Part shown: positions 43,356 through 51,591 of the stretch, in pieces | Layout of the letters: every line of letters starts with the position of its first letter | How positions within the stretch are numbered: the first letter of the stretch is position 1 | Assembly (NCBI GenBank): GCA_964400165.1 | Contig: CAYNSX010000005.1 | Span: 1-64,000 of the forward strand | Origin: CAYNSX01 sp964400165 | Lineage (GTDB): Bacteria > Armatimonadota > Hebobacteria > CAYNSX01 | Direction of reading: 5' to 3' | DNA: 64,000 nucleotides | The notes under the pieces: generated by a model | What the model was told of the DNA's origin: nothing | What the model saw: the letters and a program-made list of their open reading frames with translations, nothing else | Databases searched by the model: none | Position numbers and translations under genes: made by a program

Positions 43356-45530
43356 GTGAGAAAACCGCGTAAGGCCGCGAGGCCGCGCATCAAAGCGCCT
43401 GCCGTCAATGCCAAAGGGAAGTCGCTGCTCGTGGTGGAGTCGCCGGCGAAGACGCGGACGCTGGAACGGTTCCTCGGTGACCAATACGCCGTCATCGCCA
43501 CGATGGGGCACATCCGCGACCTGCCGGCGTACAAACTGGGCGTGTCGATCGACAACGGGTTTCATCCCGAGTATGTGGAATTGCGCGACAAGAAGGACGC
43601 CATCGCCCAACTGCGCAAGGCCGTCGCGTCGGCCCGGTCGGTGACGCTGGCCTGCGACCCCGATCGCGAGGGCGAGGCCATTTGCTGGCATGTCCAGGAA
43701 TTGCTGGAGCTCAAAGACCTCGACCGCATCGAGTTCAACGAGATTACGGAGCGGGCGGTCACGCAGGCGCTGGAGCACCCGCGGAAGATCGACATGCGGC
43801 GCGTCGACGCCCAACAGGCGCGGCGCATCCTCGACCGGATTGTGGGCTACACCTTGAGCCCGCTGCTCTGGAAGAAAATCCAGCGGGGGTTGAGCGCCGG
43901 ACGGGTGCAGTCGGTGGCGGTGAAACTGGTGGTCAACCGCGAACGAGAGATCGCCAAGTTCGCGGCGCAAGAGTATTGGACGATCCAGGCGACGCTGACG
44001 CCGGAGGGGAAGCCGGCGCCGTTTCCCGCGCGCCTGACGAAGATTGCCGGCGAGAAGGCGGAAATCGGCTCGCAGGAAACGGCGGACCAGGTGTCGGCTG
44101 ACTTACGTGCGGCAATGTTCACCGTCGAGGAGTTCACGCGCGGCGAACGCAAGCGGCGGCCGCGGCCGCCGTTCACGACGAGTACGCTGCAGCAGGCGGC
44201 GTCGCGGGCGCTCGGGATGCGCACGAAGAAGACGATGAGCGTGGCGCAGCAGTTGTACGAAGGTGTCGAACTGAAGGGCGAGGGCCATGTCGGCCTCATC
44301 ACCTATATGCGCACGGACTCGCCGCGCGTGGCGCAGGAAGCACAAGCCGAAGCACGGGAAGTGGTGAAGAAGGCGTTCGGCGCCGACCACTTGCCGGACC
44401 GGCCGCCGCAATATCGGAGCCGCAAGGGCGCGCAGGATGCGCATGAGGCCATCCGGCCGTCGAGCGCGGCGCGCACGCCGGAGTCGCTGGCCGGATTGTT
44501 GTCGAAGGAGCAGTTGCGGCTGTACGAGTTGATTTGGGTGCGGTTTATGGCCAGCCAGATGGCGGAGGCGGTCTTCGACACGACGGCGGCGGACATTGCG
44601 GCGGGCCAATATCGATTGCGGGCGTCGGGGTCGCAGTTGCGGTTTCCGGGCTTTCTGGCGGTCGAGAAGCCGGAGACGGTCGCCAGCGATGAGTCTAAGG
44701 AAGAGGGCGACGGCGCCAAGGCCGCCGAGACCGCCGAGACCGGCGAGACTTCAGAAGAGGGCGAGTTCGAGGGACTGCTGCCTGACTTGAAGCAGGGCGA
44801 CCCGCTGACCTTGCTCGACCTGCAACCCGAGCAGCATTTCACCGAGCCGCCGCCGCGCTACACGGAGGCGACACTGGTGCGGGCGCTCGAAGCGCGCGGC
44901 ATCGGACGCCCGAGCACCTATGCGCCGACGGTGTCGCTGATTCAAGACCGCGGGTATGTCGAGGCGAAGGAACGGCGGTTGTACGCGACGGCGATGGGGC
45001 AATTGGTGACGGAGGAGTTGCAGCAGCACTTCCCCGACATTCTCGACGAGGCCTTCACGGCACAAGTGGAGGAGCGCCTCGACCGCGTCGAAGAGGGTGA
45101 GGAGTCATGGGAGGGGCTGCTGCGCGAGTTCTATCAGCCGTTCCGGGGCGCAGTGGAGGCGGCGAAGGAACAGATGCAAGACCGGAGGCCGAAGCCGATT
45201 CCGACCGAAGAGATTTGTCAGGTATGCGGGGCGAAGATGATGATTCGCTCGGGACGATACGGACAGTTTTTGAGTTGCTCACGGTTTCCGGAGTGCAAGG
45301 GCAGCCGGCCGTTGCCGGGGACGGAACGCACCACGCCCAAACCGGAGATGACCGACATCCCGTGCGAGGAGTGCGGAAAGCCGATGGTGAAGCGATTCAC
45401 ACCCCGGCGCGGCGGCAGTTACTTCCTGGGCTGTTCCGGCTATCCGAAGTGTAAGTCCACCAAGCCGCTGCCCGAGGATGGAGGGGCGCCGGAGGGGGGA
45501 AAGGCATCGCGCAGCCAGCCAGCGGAGTAG
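43356..45530 (+). CDS. topA: DNA topoisomerase I
   Basis: A 724-residue type IA topoisomerase. The TOPRIM domain has LLVVESPAKTRTLERFL and CDPDREGEAI, the catalytic tyrosine is Y317 in LITYMRTDSPRV, and the C-terminus carries two four-cysteine zinc ribbons (CQVCGAKM...C...C and CEECGKPM...C...C). An acidic Glu/Ala-rich insert lies near residues 445-475. GTG 43356 has AAGGAG six bases upstream. It removes negative supercoils; Lys-rich N-terminal residues add an unusual basic leader before the TOPRIM domain. It is directly upstream of the TPR gene. Confidence 0.97.
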   Translation: MRKPRKAARPRIKAPAVNAKGKSLLVVESPAKTRTLERFLGDQYAVIATMGHIRDLPAYKLGVSIDNGFHPEYVELRDKKDAIAQLRKAVASARSVTLACDPDREGEAICWHVQELLELKDLDRIEFNEITERAVTQALEHPRKIDMRRVDAQQARRILDRIVGYTLSPLLWKKIQRGLSAGRVQSVAVKLVVNREREIAKFAAQEYWTIQATLTPEGKPAPFPARLTKIAGEKAEIGSQETADQVSADLRAAMFTVEEFTRGERKRRPRPPFTTSTLQQAASRALGMRTKKTMSVAQQLYEGVELKGEGHVGLITYMRTDSPRVAQEAQAEAREVVKKAFGADHLPDRPPQYRSRKGAQDAHEAIRPSSAARTPESLAGLLSKEQLRLYELIWVRFMASQMAEAVFDTTAADIAAGQYRLRASGSQLRFPGFLAVEKPETVASDESKEEGDGAKAAETAETGETSEEGEFEGLLPDLKQGDPLTLLDLQPEQHFTEPPPRYTEATLVRALEARGIGRPSTYAPTVSLIQDRGYVEAKERRLYATAMGQLVTEELQQHFPDILDEAFTAQVEERLDRVEEGEESWEGLLREFYQPFRGAVEAAKEQMQDRRPKPIPTEEICQVCGAKMMIRSGRYGQFLSCSRFPECKGSRPLPGTERTTPKPEMTDIPCEECGKPMVKRFTPRRGGSYFLGCSGYPKCKSTKPLPEDGGAPEGGKASRSQPAE

Positions 45531-45547
45531 AGCCCCGCGCCGTTTGC

Positions 45548-47932
45548 GTGCAATGCGGCGCGATCACGCCCGCCGAGGTGCGCGTGTGCGTGCGCTGCGG
45601 CGCGGCGCGGCCCGATCCGCACGCAATGCGGCTGCGGCGCGCGCACGGGTGGTCGCGCCAATGGGACCGGGCACGCGCAGCACTGTTCGGGCTGATCGGC
45701 GCGGCGGCGCTGGTCGGGTGGAACTACTACTGGTTCGGCCCGGCGGGCGGCGCCGGCACGCCGCAAGTGGTGCTGATGGCTTTGCTCGGGGCGGCGGCCG
45801 GCGTGCCGGTCGGCTACCGGCCGCGCGTGGTGTGGCTGGCGCTGCAGTCCATTGGGTTGCGGTGGCGGCTGGGGTGGACACGCTGGCGCTTCGGCTCGGC
45901 CTATCGGCGGGCGGCGCGCGCGACCGAAAAGGGACAGCCGGGCGTGTCCGATCAGTTGGAGCGGCGCGCACTCCTCGAAGCCCTGGCGGGCGAAGTCAAG
46001 CGTGCGGTGGATATGCTGCGCCGGGCGGCGGGTGCGCCGTCGGCGGGCGCTGCCACGCGGCACAATCTCGCGGTGGCGCTGCTGCTGTCCGGGTCGCCGG
46101 CGCAGGGGATCGACTTGCTGCGTTCCGTCGCCGACGAGCGCCCCGACTCGCTGGAGACGCTGCGCGACCTGACGCAGGCGCTGACGGAGACCGGGCAGGC
46201 CGCGGAGGCGGCGTCGTATGCCGCGCGTCGAGCCGAACGGCTGGCCGACGACGCGGGGGCGCGCAATCACTACGGGCTGTTGCTGCTCAAGACTCATCGC
46301 CTCGACGACGCGCGGCGGGAGTTGCAGGCAGCGCTGGAGCGCACTCGCCGGAACGCGGACGCGGAGAACAATCTCGGCCTGGTGGCGTTTGCGGAACGCA
46401 ACGCGGACGAAGCACAGACGCGCTTTCGCCAGGCGATCCGCGCGGATCGCACGCATGCCGCGGCGCGCACGAACCAGGCGCTGCTGGCGCTGCTCAAGCG
46501 CGACATCGTCGGCGGGGTGAGCGAACTGCGCAAGACGCTGCGCTGGCGGCCGGGGTTCGCGCCCGCCCGCATGTATCTCGGCATCGGGTATTTTCATCTC
46601 GGGATGGATCGGCAGGTAGGGCAGGAGTTTCTGGAAGCGGTGCAACTGGCGCCGAACAGCCACACGATTCGCTACAACTATGGCGTGGCGATGGTGCGCG
46701 AGGGCGACTTCGACGAGGCAATGCACGCGTTCCAGCGGGCGTTCGACTTGCGCCCGGACGAGCCCGATACGCTGGTGAACTGGGGCGTGGTCGAGCAGAT
46801 ACGTGGTCGACCAGAGGACGCGCGGCGCCACTTCGAGACGGCGCTGTACGCCGCGCCAGGGCATGCGCTGGCGAATTACAATGCGGCCCTGACCTACGAT
46901 GCGCTGCGGCTGGTGGACCGCGCCCACGCGCACACGGCGAAGGCGCTGGAGACGAATGTGTCGTTCGGGGAGGCGCAGTCGAATCTGGGGGCGTTCTGCA
47001 TCATTCAGAACTTGTTGGACGAGGCGCAAGAGGCGCTAATTCGGTCGGTGGATTTGGTGCCGGCGTCGCCGGTGCCAGTGGTCAATCTGGGGCTGCTGCA
47101 CTTGATCCGCGGCGACCTCGACGCCTCCGAGGTGCAGGTGAAAAAGGCGCTGGCGCTCGAACCGCGGCTGGGCGTGGCGCTCGATTTGCTGGCGCGCGTG
47201 CACTTCAAGCGGCACGAGTTCGCCGAAGCGATCGAGCAATGGGAAGTGCTGCTCGACCTGGAGCCGCGCAACGCCGATGTGCACCAGAGTCTCGGCATGG
47301 CGCACTACTACTGGGGCGACTTCGAAACCGCGATCGAGTACTTCAAGCGGTACCTGTTGCTGCGGCCGCAGGAAATCGGCGCCTACAACAATCTCGGGCT
47401 GACCTACGCCCAGGCGGCACGCAAATTGCTGATGAAATACCAGGACATCGAAGCGACGAAGGGGCTGGGGCAGGTGTCGCCCGAGATGCAGAAGTTGAAG
47501 GCGCAGGAGAAGGAGTTCTTGAGCCAGGCCATCTTCCACCTGCGCCGGGCGGTGGCGATGGCGCCGACCGACCCGGTGACGCACAGCAACCTCGGGCTGG
47601 CGAATTTCTTCAAGGGCGAGACATCGGCGGCGATGGACGAGTGGAAGGAAGTGACGCGCTTGTCGCCGGCGTATGCGCGGGCGCGGGCGGCGCTGCGGTT
47701 CTCGACATACGACGACTCGCAACTGGCCATCTCGCCGCTCGACCCGGCGTCGCGGGTGGTGCGGATGCCGCCGATGACGGCGGACTTCCACTATGTGTTC
47801 TGCGACGGGCTGAAACTGTCGCCGTATGCGTGGGATGTGCGCTGGCCCGACCTCGCCAAAGTCGAGCGGCGTCACCGCCGCCTGGTCGAACTGCAAGACG
47901 CACTGACGACGATGGCGCCGCGGTTCGGCTAG
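45548..47932 (+). CDS. TPR-rich membrane protein with N-terminal zinc-ribbon remnant
   Basis: A 794-residue protein if it begins at GTG 45548. The N-terminus has a CxxC pair (CVRC) and, counting the codon just before the start, an earlier CxxC split by the proposed start. Two transmembrane helices follow at about residues 45-90, then a long series of about 14 TPR units. These include HNLAVALLLSGSPAQGIDLL, NNLGLVAFAERNADEAQTRF and HQSLGMAHYYWGDFETAIEYF. No standard start codon exists farther upstream in frame, so the ribbon is either truncated or translation starts at a rare codon. It may scaffold protein complexes. It ends 3 bp before the convergent kbl stop. Confidence 0.82.
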   Translation: MQCGAITPAEVRVCVRCGAARPDPHAMRLRRAHGWSRQWDRARAALFGLIGAAALVGWNYYWFGPAGGAGTPQVVLMALLGAAAGVPVGYRPRVVWLALQSIGLRWRLGWTRWRFGSAYRRAARATEKGQPGVSDQLERRALLEALAGEVKRAVDMLRRAAGAPSAGAATRHNLAVALLLSGSPAQGIDLLRSVADERPDSLETLRDLTQALTETGQAAEAASYAARRAERLADDAGARNHYGLLLLKTHRLDDARRELQAALERTRRNADAENNLGLVAFAERNADEAQTRFRQAIRADRTHAAARTNQALLALLKRDIVGGVSELRKTLRWRPGFAPARMYLGIGYFHLGMDRQVGQEFLEAVQLAPNSHTIRYNYGVAMVREGDFDEAMHAFQRAFDLRPDEPDTLVNWGVVEQIRGRPEDARRHFETALYAAPGHALANYNAALTYDALRLVDRAHAHTAKALETNVSFGEAQSNLGAFCIIQNLLDEAQEALIRSVDLVPASPVPVVNLGLLHLIRGDLDASEVQVKKALALEPRLGVALDLLARVHFKRHEFAEAIEQWEVLLDLEPRNADVHQSLGMAHYYWGDFETAIEYFKRYLLLRPQEIGAYNNLGLTYAQAARKLLMKYQDIEATKGLGQVSPEMQKLKAQEKEFLSQAIFHLRRAVAMAPTDPVTHSNLGLANFFKGETSAAMDEWKEVTRLSPAYARARAALRFSTYDDSQLAISPLDPASRVVRMPPMTADFHYVFCDGLKLSPYAWDVRWPDLAKVERRHRRLVELQDALTTMAPRFG

Positions 47933-47935
47933 GCG

Positions 47936-49126
47936 TTACACAATGCCGAGAGCGCGGCCGACTTTTTCAAAGGCGCGCAGCGCGTAGTCGAGGTCATCGC
48001 GGGTGTGCACCGCGGACATCATCGTGCGGATGCGCGCCTTGCCCTGCGGGACGGTCGGATAGACGATGCCCTGCGCAAAGACGCCTTCGGCAAACAGCCC
48101 ATCAGAGAGCGCCATCGTCTTCGCTTCGTCGCCGACGATGACGGGCGTGATCGGCGTTTCCGAGACGCCGGTGTCGAAGCCGAGCGCCCGCAGGCCCTGC
48201 TTGAAATAGGCGGTGTTGTCCCACAGGCGCTCGAGCAATTCCGGCTCTGTCTCCAACACTTCGATGGCGGCGATGCAGGCGGCAACAACCGACGGCGGGT
48301 GCGAGGTCGAGAACAGGAACGGCCGCCCGCGGTGGATGAGCCAGTCGCGGAGCGACTGCGGGCCGGCGATGTAGCCGCCCATCGCGCCGATGGCCTTCGA
48401 CAGCGTGCCGACCTGAATGTGCACGCGGCCGTGCAGGCCGAAGTGGTCGATGGTGCCGCGGCCGTTGCGGCCGAGGACGCCGCTGGCGTGGGCGTCGTCG
48501 ACCATCAGGATGGCGCCGAAGTCCTCACACGTCTGCGCCAGGCCGGGCAGGTCGGCGATGTCGCCGTCCATCGAGAAGACGCCGTCGGTGATGACGAGCT
48601 TGCGGCGGGCGCGCTGGTGCGTGTCCAGCAGGCGGCGGGCGGCGCCGACATCCTTATGCGGGAAGATGACGCGGGTCGCTTTCGAGAGCCGGCAGCCGTC
48701 GATGATGGAGGCGTGGTTGAGTTCGTCGGTGATGATGACATCGTCGTTGCTGGTGATGGCGGGGATGACGCCCAGGTTGGCGGCGAAGCCGGACTGCATG
48801 ACGAGCGTGGCCTCGGTGTGCTTGAAGGCGGCGAGGCGCTGCTCCAGTTCTTCGTGCAGCGTAAAGGTGCCGGCAATGGGGCGGACGGAGCCGGTGCCGA
48901 CGCCCCAGCGCTCGAGCGCTTCGAGCGCCCGAGCGCGGAGTTTCGGATGGCCGGTCAGGCCGAGGTAATTGTTCGCGGAGAGTTCGAGGACGCGCTGGCC
49001 GCGGATGGTGACCCAGGCGCCTTGCGCGTCTTCGAGGACGAACAGCGAGCGGAAGACCTTGTGCTGTTTGAGGGCGGCGATTTCGTCATCGAGGAATGCC
49101 AGCGGAGACGCGGCGACTTGGGGCAT
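47936..49126 (-). CDS. kbl: 2-amino-3-ketobutyrate CoA ligase (glycine C-acetyltransferase)
   Basis: A 396-residue alpha-oxoamine synthase. K244 in VGTLSKAIGAMGGYI is the PLP lysine, the substrate motif is LSANNYLGLTGHP, and IITDELNHASIIDG matches the family. It splits 2-amino-3-ketobutyrate with CoA into glycine and acetyl-CoA. Being directly downstream of tdh (9 bp) confirms Kbl rather than 8-amino-7-oxononanoate synthase. Cytosolic dimer in the family. Confidence 0.95.
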   Translation of the reverse strand: MPQVAASPLAFLDDEIAALKQHKVFRSLFVLEDAQGAWVTIRGQRVLELSANNYLGLTGHPKLRARALEALERWGVGTGSVRPIAGTFTLHEELEQRLAAFKHTEATLVMQSGFAANLGVIPAITSNDDVIITDELNHASIIDGCRLSKATRVIFPHKDVGAARRLLDTHQRARRKLVITDGVFSMDGDIADLPGLAQTCEDFGAILMVDDAHASGVLGRNGRGTIDHFGLHGRVHIQVGTLSKAIGAMGGYIAGPQSLRDWLIHRGRPFLFSTSHPPSVVAACIAAIEVLETEPELLERLWDNTAYFKQGLRALGFDTGVSETPITPVIVGDEAKTMALSDGLFAEGVFAQGIVYPTVPQGKARIRTMMSAVHTRDDLDYALRAFEKVGRALGIV

Positions 49127-49135
49127 GAGGACCTC

Positions 49136-50161
49136 CTACGGCGTGAGGATGATTTTCGCGGCCTCGCCCGCTTCGAGCAGTTGGAAGGCCTGGTCGAATT
49201 TGCCGAGGTCGAAGCGGTGGGTGATGAGCGGCGTGATGTCGAGGCCGGCGCGGAGCAGGCCGGTCATCTGCTTCCAGGTGCCGAAGAGTTCGCGCCCGAA
49301 AACGCCGCGGGCGTGCAGGCCCTTCAGAATGAACTCCTCGGCGAGATCGATGCTGACGGCCGCGCTCGGCAACCCGAAGAAGGTGACATAGCCGCCGTTG
49401 CGCACGCAGTGGAGCGCGGCGGTGACGCCCTTCTGGTTGCCCGACATCTCGAGCGCGACATCGGCGCCGGCGCCCTCGGTCAGGTCGCGGATGGCCTGCG
49501 GCACATCGTCGGCCGCTGGGTCGAGGACGGCGTCGGCACCCATCGTGGCGGCGAGGCGGCGGCGCGCCGGGTTCGGGTCGCTGGCAAAGACGGCGGCGGC
49601 GCCGGCCTTCTTCGCCACCGCAATCGAGAACAGCCCGATGGGGCCGCAGCCCATCACGGCGAGGCGCTGGCCGGCGACCGGGTGCATCAGCGTGGCGTGG
49701 ACGGCGTTGCCGAGCGGTTCGAGGACGGAGGCGATGCTGCGGTCGATGCTGTCGTCGAGTTTCCAGGCGTTGAAGGCGGGGATGGCGACATAGTCGGCGA
49801 AAGCGCCGTCGCGGTCGATGCCGATGACTTGCAGGTTTTGGCACAGGTGCAACTCGCCGCCGCGGCAGGGGGCGCAGTGGAAACAGGGGACATGCGATTC
49901 GACGGCGACGAAGTCGTCGATCGCCAGCGTGCTGACGCGCTCGCCCAATTCCACGACCTCCCCGCAAAACTCGTGCCCGAGGACGCGCGGCAGGCGCATA
50001 TGCTCCTGCGACCAGCGGTCCCAGTGGAAGATGTGCAGGTCGGTGCCGCAGATGCCGGCGTTGGCGACTTTGAGGACGACTTCGTCGGGGCCGGGGTGCG
50101 GCTCGGGTTTGGTGATGAGTTCGACGCCGGGGCCGGGCCGGGCTTTGACGAGGGCGCGCAC
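49136..50161 (-). CDS. tdh: L-threonine 3-dehydrogenase
   Basis: A 341-residue zinc-dependent medium-chain dehydrogenase, the usual length of this enzyme. The catalytic-site motif is ICGTDLHIFHWDRW with C38, GHEFCGEVVELG follows, the structural zinc cysteines are in CFHCAPCRGGELHLC, and the NAD-binding motif is VMGCGPIGLFSIAVAKK. It oxidises threonine to 2-amino-3-ketobutyrate, passed to Kbl. GTG 50161 is the only plausible in-frame start; GGAGG lies about 15 bases upstream, further than usual. The open frame extends far upstream through the tRNA-Thr region and is not coding there. Confidence 0.95.
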   Translation of the reverse strand: MRALVKARPGPGVELITKPEPHPGPDEVVLKVANAGICGTDLHIFHWDRWSQEHMRLPRVLGHEFCGEVVELGERVSTLAIDDFVAVESHVPCFHCAPCRGGELHLCQNLQVIGIDRDGAFADYVAIPAFNAWKLDDSIDRSIASVLEPLGNAVHATLMHPVAGQRLAVMGCGPIGLFSIAVAKKAGAAAVFASDPNPARRRLAATMGADAVLDPAADDVPQAIRDLTEGAGADVALEMSGNQKGVTAALHCVRNGGYVTFFGLPSAAVSIDLAEEFILKGLHARGVFGRELFGTWKQMTGLLRAGLDITPLITHRFDLGKFDQAFQLLEAGEAAKIILTP

Positions 50162-50203
50162 GGGGAAGTGATTCGCCTCCGCAGGAAACAGCCCTGCTGC
50201 GGC

Positions 50204-50231
50204 GATGATTGATGAATGATGATTGATGAAT
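50204..50231. repeat. Tandem duplication of a 14-bp unit
   Basis: GATGATTGATGAAT occurs twice in tandem (50204-50217 and 50218-50231), upstream of tdh on the spacer side. AT-rich, unlike its surroundings. Confidence 0.7.
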
Positions 50232-50242
50232 GAGGGAGAGGC

Positions 50243-50265
50243 TGGAGCCGGCGGGGGGAATCGAA
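50243..50265 (-). repeat. Inverted 23-bp copy of the tRNA-Thr 3' end
   Basis: This segment is the exact reverse complement of 50513-50535, the T-arm, acceptor 3' strand and CCA of the tRNA-Thr gene. No complete second tRNA can be drawn on the minus strand upstream of it. It may be an integration-site remnant or a duplicated tRNA end. The rest of 50266-50460 is GC-rich sequence in which I see no gene. Confidence 0.75.
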
Positions 50266-50460
50266 TGCCTGACCCCGGCTTCGCTGGGGCGACACCCCGC
50301 CGCCAAGTCTCGGCGGTCAGGGGCCCCAACCTCCCCGGCACGAAGTGCCGGGGCGCTCGGCTCCACAGGGTTGGCACAAACCGGCGTCGACTGTGCCGCC
50401 ACTCTGACAAGAGCCCGCGAGTTTCGATGTGGTACTCTCGCGCAGCAAGCTTGGCCGAGG

Positions 50461-50535
50461 GCCGGCGTGGCTCAACGGTAGAGCGGCGGTTTCGTAAACC
50501 GCAGGTTGGGGGTTCGATTCCCCCCGCCGGCTCCA
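50461..50535 (+). tRNA. tRNA-Thr (anticodon CGT)
   Basis: Cloverleaf of 75 nt. Acceptor GCCGGCG pairs with CGCCGGC, the D arm is GCTC/GAGC, the anticodon loop TTCGTAA gives CGT reading ACG, and the T arm is GGGGG/CCCCC around TTCGATT. CCA is encoded. It lies between tdh and an MBL-fold hydrolase. Confidence 0.95.
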
Positions 50536-50566
50536 CAGTGTTTCCGGATCCTCCAAACGACAATCA

Positions 50567-51259
50567 ATGACTGACTGGCACGGGCGTAATTTGCGGGTGC
50601 GCATCTTGTCCGGCGACGCGGGCGTGTCGAACGCGGCGCTGGTGAGCGCGGCGGGTGATGACCTGCTCATCGACTGCGGCGACGGCACGCTGCAGGCGCT
50701 GGTGGGGCGGGGGTTCGACTGGCGGCGGCTGGCGGGGCTGTGCATCACGCACGGGCACTTCGACCATGTCGGGAGTTTCTTCGCGCTGCTCGGCTTCCTG
50801 CGGATGATCGGCCACACGCGCCCGCTGGAAGTGCTGGCGCCGTACCCGGCGACCGAGATCGAGGCGTTCATTGCATTACGGATGCGCACCGCGCCCGACG
50901 GGCTGCCGTTCGCGCTCAACCTGCGCGAAGCCAAGACGGGCGCGGCGCAGACTGTGGGCGCGTTCAGTGTGACGCCGTTCCCGGCCTATCACCGCGGCAG
51001 CACGGCGGCGGGCATTGGCGAACTGCTGCCCGCCGTCGGCTATCGCATTGCCGGCGGTGAGGAGTGCGTGGTCTTTTCCGGCGACACCGGCATCTCCGAC
51101 GACCTGCGCCGGGCCGTGCATGGGGCAGACTTGGCGGTGCTCGAAGCGACGGAACAGGGCGCCGGCCAGCCGGAGGTGCACCTCTCGGTCGCCGAGGCGC
51201 AAGAAGTCGGGCGCACCGCAAAGGCGTTTCTGTTGGTGCATCGGATGCGGGGCGGGTGA
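50567..51259 (+). CDS. Metallo-beta-lactamase-fold hydrolase (RNase Z-like)
   Basis: A 230-residue protein with the metal motif LCITHGHFDHVG (HxHxDH), a later His in FPAYHRGSTAAG and VFSGDTGISDDL. These point to the MBL superfamily, near RNase Z/ElaC-like or phosphodiesterase members. Substrate unknown; proximity to tRNA genes is suggestive but not decisive. No ribosome-binding site is visible before ATG 50567. The C-terminus is truncated relative to long RNase Z proteins and lacks an obvious flexible arm. Cytosolic. Confidence 0.82.
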   Translation: MTDWHGRNLRVRILSGDAGVSNAALVSAAGDDLLIDCGDGTLQALVGRGFDWRRLAGLCITHGHFDHVGSFFALLGFLRMIGHTRPLEVLAPYPATEIEAFIALRMRTAPDGLPFALNLREAKTGAAQTVGAFSVTPFPAYHRGSTAAGIGELLPAVGYRIAGGEECVVFSGDTGISDDLRRAVHGADLAVLEATEQGAGQPEVHLSVAEAQEVGRTAKAFLLVHRMRGG

Positions 51260-51263
51260 GTCT

Positions 51264-51433
51264 CCCCTCCCCGTGAACGGGGAGGGGTGGGGGGTGGGGT
51301 GGCATTTCGGGCGGCGCACATGGCGGGCACGCGTGGCAGGCAGCCGTGCTTCGCCGAGGCTTCGCAGGCTGAGAGTGCCTGCCCCCCAATTGTTCTTCCC
51401 CTCCCCGTGAACGGGGAGGGGTGGGGGGTGGGG
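51264..51433. repeat. Two copies of a 36-bp palindrome-containing repeat
   Basis: An identical 36-bp unit occurs at 51264-51299 and 51398-51433. Each begins with CCCCTCCCCGT, a GA loop and ACGGGGAGGGG (an 11-bp perfect stem) followed by TGGGGGGTGGGG. The G-rich tail could form a quadruplex on its strand. They fill much of the 331-bp spacer between the MBL gene and the amidase; the sequence between the copies shows no gene. Confidence 0.85.
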
Positions 51434-51591
51434 CCGTCTCGGAGAGGGAACAGAAGTCGACTAATTGCCTGGCGGTGGGTCTAATGGGTTAGGGCAGGGG
51501 AGAAGCGGAATAATCTAGTAATGATGGCGCAGTTGGCTTGCTTGTTCCACCACCGAGCGTCTGGTAGACTGGCCGTTATCGTGGAGCGAGA

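Noticed and set aside
45478..48141. An 887-codon open frame on the plus strand overlapping the TPR gene
   Set aside because: It is an alternate-frame shadow of the TPR gene: composition is Arg/Gly/Ala-biased and shows no domains, while the other frame reads clean TPR repeats.
48005..50212. A 735-codon plus-strand open frame opposite kbl and tdh
   Set aside because: The minus strand encodes two complete, clearly recognised enzymes there; the plus-strand frame is a GC-rich shadow.
50162..50563. Upstream extension of the tdh open frame through the tRNA-Thr region
   Set aside because: It runs across a tRNA gene in antisense and yields typical antisense-tRNA peptide sequence; tdh begins at GTG 50161.
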